A DNA stretch of 8,739 nucleotides, from NCBI GenBank assembly GCA_945876155.1, contig CAMCMW010000043.1:1-8739 (forward strand). The letters are read 5' to 3'. The notes under the pieces were generated by a model. That model saw nothing but the letters and a program-made list of their open reading frames with translations, was not told where the DNA came from and did not search any database. Position numbers and translations under genes: made by a program. The DNA is from an uncultured Ruminococcus sp. (GTDB lineage: Bacteria; Bacillota; Clostridia; Oscillospirales; Ruminococcaceae). Numbering within the stretch: position 1 is the first letter of the stretch; each line of letters opens with the position of its first letter. Of the stretch, positions 6,241 to 8,739 are shown one piece after another.

Positions 6241-6729
6241 TCAAATAACTTCAATTGGCAGTGTGACTTTATACCGCTTGCCGCAAATCGTCACAAACAC
6301 CTTTGCACGTTTCTGCCGGACATCAATAGCAGCCCATTCACCGCCATACCTTTTCAGCGGACCAGACATCAGCATTTTTGTTCCTTCAGATGTTACAAAT
6401 ACTTTTGAAGGTTCAATAGGCTTACCGCCGTTCCAGAGCCAGTTTATGTACTTTTCTTCGATTTCTGATACTGTCTGTGGATTTCCGCCGCCGATAAAAT
6501 TTATAACGCCGTCCGTGTTTTTTATCTTATAATAATCCGGTGGTTTCAGTTCCGAATCAGTTTCAAGGAATATATATCCAGTAAAAACAAGATATTTTTG
6601 CTGTCTCCAAACTCCGCCGCAGCGGATGTTCATGATTTTTTCAGGCGTTTTAATATTATATCCCGACCGTTTTAAAGCGTTTGAGGAGGATAGCTCGCTG
6701 CCCGTTTTAGTGTGTATAACGTACATCAT
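6241..6729 (-). CDS. NusG-family transcription elongation/antitermination protein (specialised paralogue, LoaP/RfaH-like)
   Basis: A 162-residue two-domain NusG homologue. Residues 2 to about 98 match the NGN domain: MYVIHTKTGSE at the start, FTGYIFLE (49-56) in the core strand and VINFIGGG (75-82). After a short linker, residues about 107-162 form the KOW domain (SGPLKRYGGEW..IDVRQKRAKV...GKRYKVTLPIEVI). NusG proteins bind RNA polymerase; specialised paralogues act on one operon and let polymerase pass terminators. Being inside a phage operon argues for a dedicated regulator rather than the housekeeping NusG. It starts at an ATGATG overlapping the small terminase stop, with AAGGAGG about 7 bases upstream, and is followed by a leader with a terminator before terL. 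It is probably co-translated with terS. The subfamily (LoaP or other) is not certain. Confidence 0.85.
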   Translation of the reverse strand: MMYVIHTKTGSELSSSNALKRSGYNIKTPEKIMNIRCGGVWRQQKYLVFTGYIFLETDSELKPPDYYKIKNTDGVINFIGGGNPQTVSEIEEKYINWLWNGGKPIEPSKVFVTSEGTKMLMSGPLKRYGGEWAAIDVRQKRAKVFVTICGKRYKVTLPIEVI

Positions 6730-7274
6730 AGCTTTTCCTCCTTTTCCTTCAGGAACTCTCTGACCTGCTTGTACAGATCAGGACGTTCCGCTGCCATTGC
6801 ATCAAAAATCATTGTTCTGAACTGGTCTGAACCGTTTTCAAGCAGTTCTTTTGATTTTATATCAATATTACGCTTGTATGCTGCCGCCTTTGTCAGGGCA
6901 ACCGCTGATTTTACAAGCGTATCAAAATCCTTTGACTTGATTTTATCCTCCGGCATCTGACTTACAGCGTCAAGCAGCTGGGAACTGATAATCCTTAAAA
7001 TGCCTTCAGCCATGTCAATATCCGGATAACGGCTTATTTCTTCATTCAGCGCCCTGAAATTTTCCTGAGATATCCTCAGCCGTTCAAGACTTTCACGGAA
7101 GTGCTTTACATACCTGTGAACCGAACCGATCGATATTTCAGTACCGGTTTCCCTGATATAGTCAACGATTTCCCTGTAGGTGAATCCGGATCTTATCATT
7201 TCGTCAACGGTGTCCTTGATATCCGGCTCCAGACCGTCAATAATGCTGTGCCGCCTGTTTCCGAGTGTGCTCAT
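6726..7274 (-). CDS. terS: Small terminase-like protein, Mu gp27 / DUF3486 family
   Basis: A 182-residue protein matching the phage Mu gp27 family (DUF3486), which serves as small terminase subunit. It opens RRHSIIDGLEPDIKDTVDEM, followed by a helix-turn-helix-like region TYREIVDYIRETG..ISIGSVHRYVKHF (about 32-59) for DNA recognition, then long helices expected to form the oligomer, and a Lys/Glu-rich tail (FLKEKEEKL). The ATG has AAGGAGGTG 5-6 bases upstream, and the site overlaps the end of the preceding gene's intergenic space. The gene overlaps the nusG-like gene by 4 bases. The large terminase is not directly adjacent, which is the usual place, but one gene and a leader away. The family match is by eye; the DNA site it binds is unknown. 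Confidence 0.8.
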   Translation of the reverse strand: MSTLGNRRHSIIDGLEPDIKDTVDEMIRSGFTYREIVDYIRETGTEISIGSVHRYVKHFRESLERLRISQENFRALNEEISRYPDIDMAEGILRIISSQLLDAVSQMPEDKIKSKDFDTLVKSAVALTKAAAYKRNIDIKSKELLENGSDQFRTMIFDAMAAERPDLYKQVREFLKEKEEKL

Positions 7275-7285
7275 GCCGCACCTCC

Positions 7286-7618
7286 TTACAGTTCTATGCA
7301 GACATCTGTCTTTTTGCCGACCAGTACTCTGATTCCGTCAGCTGTAAGCTTTGCGGACAGAAGTTTAAATGATGTGTCTGCAAGTGCAGCCGGTTTGCCG
7401 GTTTCCACGTTTCTGAGCTTTATGTAACCGCTTTCGTAAAGATAATCAATGCTCTTTACAATCTCGTACTCCTCCATGTCAGAAAGTACAAACTTTATTT
7501 CTGTGAGTTTTTTGTAATCGCCGGAGAGCACATTAAGGAGCTGCAGAACACGTCCGTTGTTAACAAAAAAGTTGCCGTTTTCAATTTCTCTTTTTATTTT
7601 ATCTGTTTCGTAATTCAT
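7286..7618 (-). CDS. Winged-helix phage protein, Mu gp26-like
   Basis: A 110-residue protein. The central part YKKLTEIKFVLSDMEEYE followed by VKSIDYLYESGYIKLRN (about 35-70) reads as a winged helix-turn-helix, and AKLTADGIRVLVG (about 88-100) resembles the LTxxGxxVxxG ending of MarR-like and Mu gp26-like proteins. It sits exactly where Mu gp26 sits, between a gp25-like and a gp27-like gene. The ATG overlaps the preceding frame's TGA as ATGA, with AAAGGAG about 10 bases upstream. Role unknown; DNA binding in packaging or gene control is possible. Confidence 0.65.
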   Translation of the reverse strand: MNYETDKIKREIENGNFFVNNGRVLQLLNVLSGDYKKLTEIKFVLSDMEEYEIVKSIDYLYESGYIKLRNVETGKPAALADTSFKLLSAKLTADGIRVLVGKKTDVCIEL

Positions 7619-7914
7619 TTCCCGGAATCTCCTTTGATTTCAAGTAAAATGTCCATTATTCTGTCAAGTTTGCGGCGGTTCTCTGTCTGCTCACGAAAAA
7701 AATCTTCTTTTGTAATGTAGTCCTCTTTGATTTTTGCAATATCAATTTTACAGTCGTTCAGCTAGTTTCTGCTTACATATGTTTGCTTTACTTTAGAAAT
7801 TTCACGTTCGCAGCTGTCGAGTTCGGACATGGTACGCTTTAGAAAATATGATATAATTGCAATTCCGCCGGAAAGTACTGCTTCCATAATCATTGTGATG
7901 ATATCCTGATTCAT
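7615..7914 (-). pseudogene. Mu gp25-like membrane/coiled-coil protein interrupted by an in-frame TAG
   Basis: The frame starts at ATG 7914 behind AAGGAGGG (about 5 bases) and codes for 50 residues: a hydrophobic helix (ITMIMEAVLSGGIAIISYF, 6-24), then a charged coiled coil. Codon 51 is TAG (7762-7764), but the same frame continues for 48 sense codons with coiled-coil character (DIAKIKEDYITKEDFFREQT and onwards) to a TGA at 7615-7617 that overlaps the next gene's ATG as ATGA. The full 99-codon product has the membrane-anchor plus coiled-coil layout of Mu gp25 (DUF2730). This is therefore a full-length gene with a nonsense change (CAG to TAG would do it), a leaky stop, or a sequencing error. 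If the stop holds, a 50-residue membrane-anchored stub is made. The frame is also open upstream to 7974 but that part covers the promoter. Confidence 0.75.
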
Positions 7915-7940
7915 TTTACCCTCCTTCCAGATAAATAAAA

Positions 7941-7981
7941 GTACATGACGTATAACACTATTAATATTATACACTATGTAC
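7941..7981. promoter_or_regulatory. 41-bp interrupted palindrome over the promoter, candidate operator
   Basis: The plus strand reads GTACAT-N3-GTATAA-N11-TTATAC-N3-ATGTAC, with both six-base pairs of arms exact. The right half contains a perfect inner dyad, TACA-CTA-TGTA (7970-7980); the left half has a one-mismatch version, TACA-TGA-CGTA (7942-7952). The centres are 28 bases apart. It covers the -10 box and the start point of the leftward promoter, where a bound dimer pair would block polymerase. A regulator gene is not in the window. Confidence 0.65.
7966..7971 (-). promoter_or_regulatory. Probable promoter of the minus-strand packaging/head operon (-10 box)
   Basis: A perfect TATAAT on the minus strand, predicting a start near 7959 and a leader of about 45 bases to the ATG at 7914. 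At 17-base spacing the -35 position (7989-7994) reads TTTTAA, only 3 of 6 matches, so an activator may be needed. The DNA upstream of it is extremely AT-rich, like an UP element. The box lies inside the palindrome at 7941-7981. Confidence 0.55.
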
Positions 7982-8050
7982 TAGAAATTTAAAAATAACG
8001 TATTTAAAAAAATTATTTCTCTTTTTTTATAGTAAAAAAAACGAAATATA

Positions 8051-8079
8051 TTGTAAATTATGGTGATTTATGATATTAT
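8051..8079 (+). promoter_or_regulatory. Probable promoter of the rightward AT-rich gene
   Basis: TTGTAA (8051-8056, 4 of 6) and TATTAT (8074-8079, 5 of 6) with a 17-base spacer. The ribosome binding site AAGGAG (8088-8093) and ATG (8103) follow closely, giving a leader of roughly 17 bases. In DNA this AT-rich, chance matches are common. Confidence 0.45.
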
Positions 8080-8102
8080 TAAATAAAAAGGAGTTTTTAT
8101 TT

Positions 8103-8739
8103 ATGCCTAAAAAAATAAACTTTTATACAATTTCTTTTGAAGATTTTAATGGAAAAATAGTTCCAGATTCAATAGCAGACTTTATGCATAGTATCACTTC
8201 ATTAATGGATAATAATATTGAAGATGTAAAAAAAGAAATCAGCAAAAGGAAGATAAGATGTTTCTCAATAGTTGATGATTATAAATCTCTTAATCAATTT
8301 GTATTACCATTTGGAAAATTAAAAAATAATAATTCATATAGAGAAGATGATACTTCTAAAAAACTTAGTATTGTGGATTATGATATTTATGATGTTAATT
8401 TGTTGTATTATGATCAGCAGCAAAATATCATGTTTCTGACTCAGGACAAAAATGGACCAAGTTTTAAACAAATAGAAATGTATTTAAATCAATTTGTTGA
8501 TAAAAGTGATAGAAAGAGAATATCAATTAATCCTGTATATAAAACCGATGATATTGAAAAAATAAAGCAAGCTAAAAGAATTTCAAAAATGATTTTAAAA
8601 TTTGATTTCAGTCGTTCAACTTCTGAATTTATAAATAGGCGCATTAATGCAATGGATACTAGAAATTCATTATCAAAATCATTAAGAAATACTATTTCCG
8701 GTGTACGAGATGCCGATACACAGAACCTTACAATACAAT
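8103..8739 (+). CDS. AT-rich accessory gene, possibly DUF6731-like (C-terminus beyond right edge)
   Basis: An open frame of 212 codons that runs off the window, with AAGGAG 9 bases before the ATG. It opens MPKKINFYTISFEDFNGK. Later segments are NLLYYDQQQNIMFLTQDKNG (99-118), PSFKQIEMYLNQF (119-131), RKRISINPVY (137-146) and the helix DIEKIKQAKRISKMIL (150-165). The succession of a Y-D turn, a strand, N/KNGPS, a helix ending YLN, and I-I-P strands recalls DUF6731-type proteins, but I am not certain. There is no membrane segment. A hand count of the first 360 bases gives about 24% GC against about 40% for the head genes. It is divergent from the phage operon. High AT, opposite strand and own promoter suggest a lysogenic-conversion or defence cargo gene, or the bacterial flank. 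Function unknown. Confidence 0.75.
   Translation, partial: MPKKINFYTISFEDFNGKIVPDSIADFMHSITSLMDNNIEDVKKEISKRKIRCFSIVDDYKSLNQFVLPFGKLKNNNSYREDDTSKKLSIVDYDIYDVNLLYYDQQQNIMFLTQDKNGPSFKQIEMYLNQFVDKSDRKRISINPVYKTDDIEKIKQAKRISKMILKFDFSRSTSEFINRRINAMDTRNSLSKSLRNTISGVRDADTQNLTIQ

Noticed and set aside
7762..7764. Genome-wide TAG recoding, as in some gut phages, to explain the in-frame amber
   Set aside because: The terL and portal genes end at TAG at positions typical for their families, and the portal TAG is backed only by an adjacent TGA. The window shows no other internal TAG in recognisable genes, so recoding is not supported here.
7915..7974. Upstream extension of the gp25-like frame to an ATG at 7974, giving 20 more residues
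   Set aside because: The extension overlaps the -10 box, predicted start site and palindrome, while the ATG at 7914 has an excellent AAGGAGGG site at the right distance.
1..8739. tRNA genes, CRISPR arrays, insertion sequences, att sites
   Set aside because: No cloverleaf candidates, regularly spaced repeat-spacer units, transposase genes or long terminal repeats were seen on either strand.

Overview
The window is the packaging and head end of a prophage, or of a temperate phage, from a low-GC Gram-positive host. My best guess is an anaerobic clostridial or ruminococcal gut Firmicute. The evidence is the strong AAGGAGG-type ribosome binding sites, a body of roughly 40% GC (hand count of sample lines), SPP1/PBSX-type head proteins and tightly packed genes on one strand.

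Almost everything reads right to left on the minus strand. From a single -10 box at 7966-7971, covered by a 41-bp interrupted palindrome, the order is: a small membrane/coiled-coil protein (Mu gp25-like) broken by an in-frame TAG; a winged-helix protein (Mu gp26-like); a small terminase (Mu gp27/DUF3486-like); a NusG-family protein; a 264-bp non-coding leader holding helically phased TTTAAACG repeats and an intrinsic terminator; the large terminase; an SPP1 gp6-type portal; a MuF minor head protein fused to a C-terminal HEAVH zincin domain; a 50-codon gene; an unknown 126-residue protein; a terminator; a Tad1-like nucleotide-signal sponge; a second related hairpin; and the first 80 codons of a GP20-type scaffold protein that runs off the left edge.

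The layout suggests three connected ideas. First, the NusG-like protein sits before a terminator that guards terL and before further same-strand hairpins around the tad1 gene, as expected of a processive antiterminator controlling its own late operon (inference). Second, two accessory functions are embedded in the head operon: a predicted anti-Thoeris/anti-CBASS sponge flanked by related hairpins, and a metallopeptidase fused to a head protein, which resembles MuF polymorphic toxins and is followed by a tiny gene that could be its partner. Third, a Mu-like gp25-26-27 front module is joined to an SPP1/PBSX-like packaging and head module.

Rightward of the divergent intergenic region (7915-8102) lies a very AT-rich gene (about 24% GC by hand count) on the plus strand. 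It is cut by the right edge, loosely resembles DUF6731-type proteins and looks like a lysogenic-conversion cargo gene. There are no tRNA, rRNA, CRISPR or insertion-sequence features that I can see.
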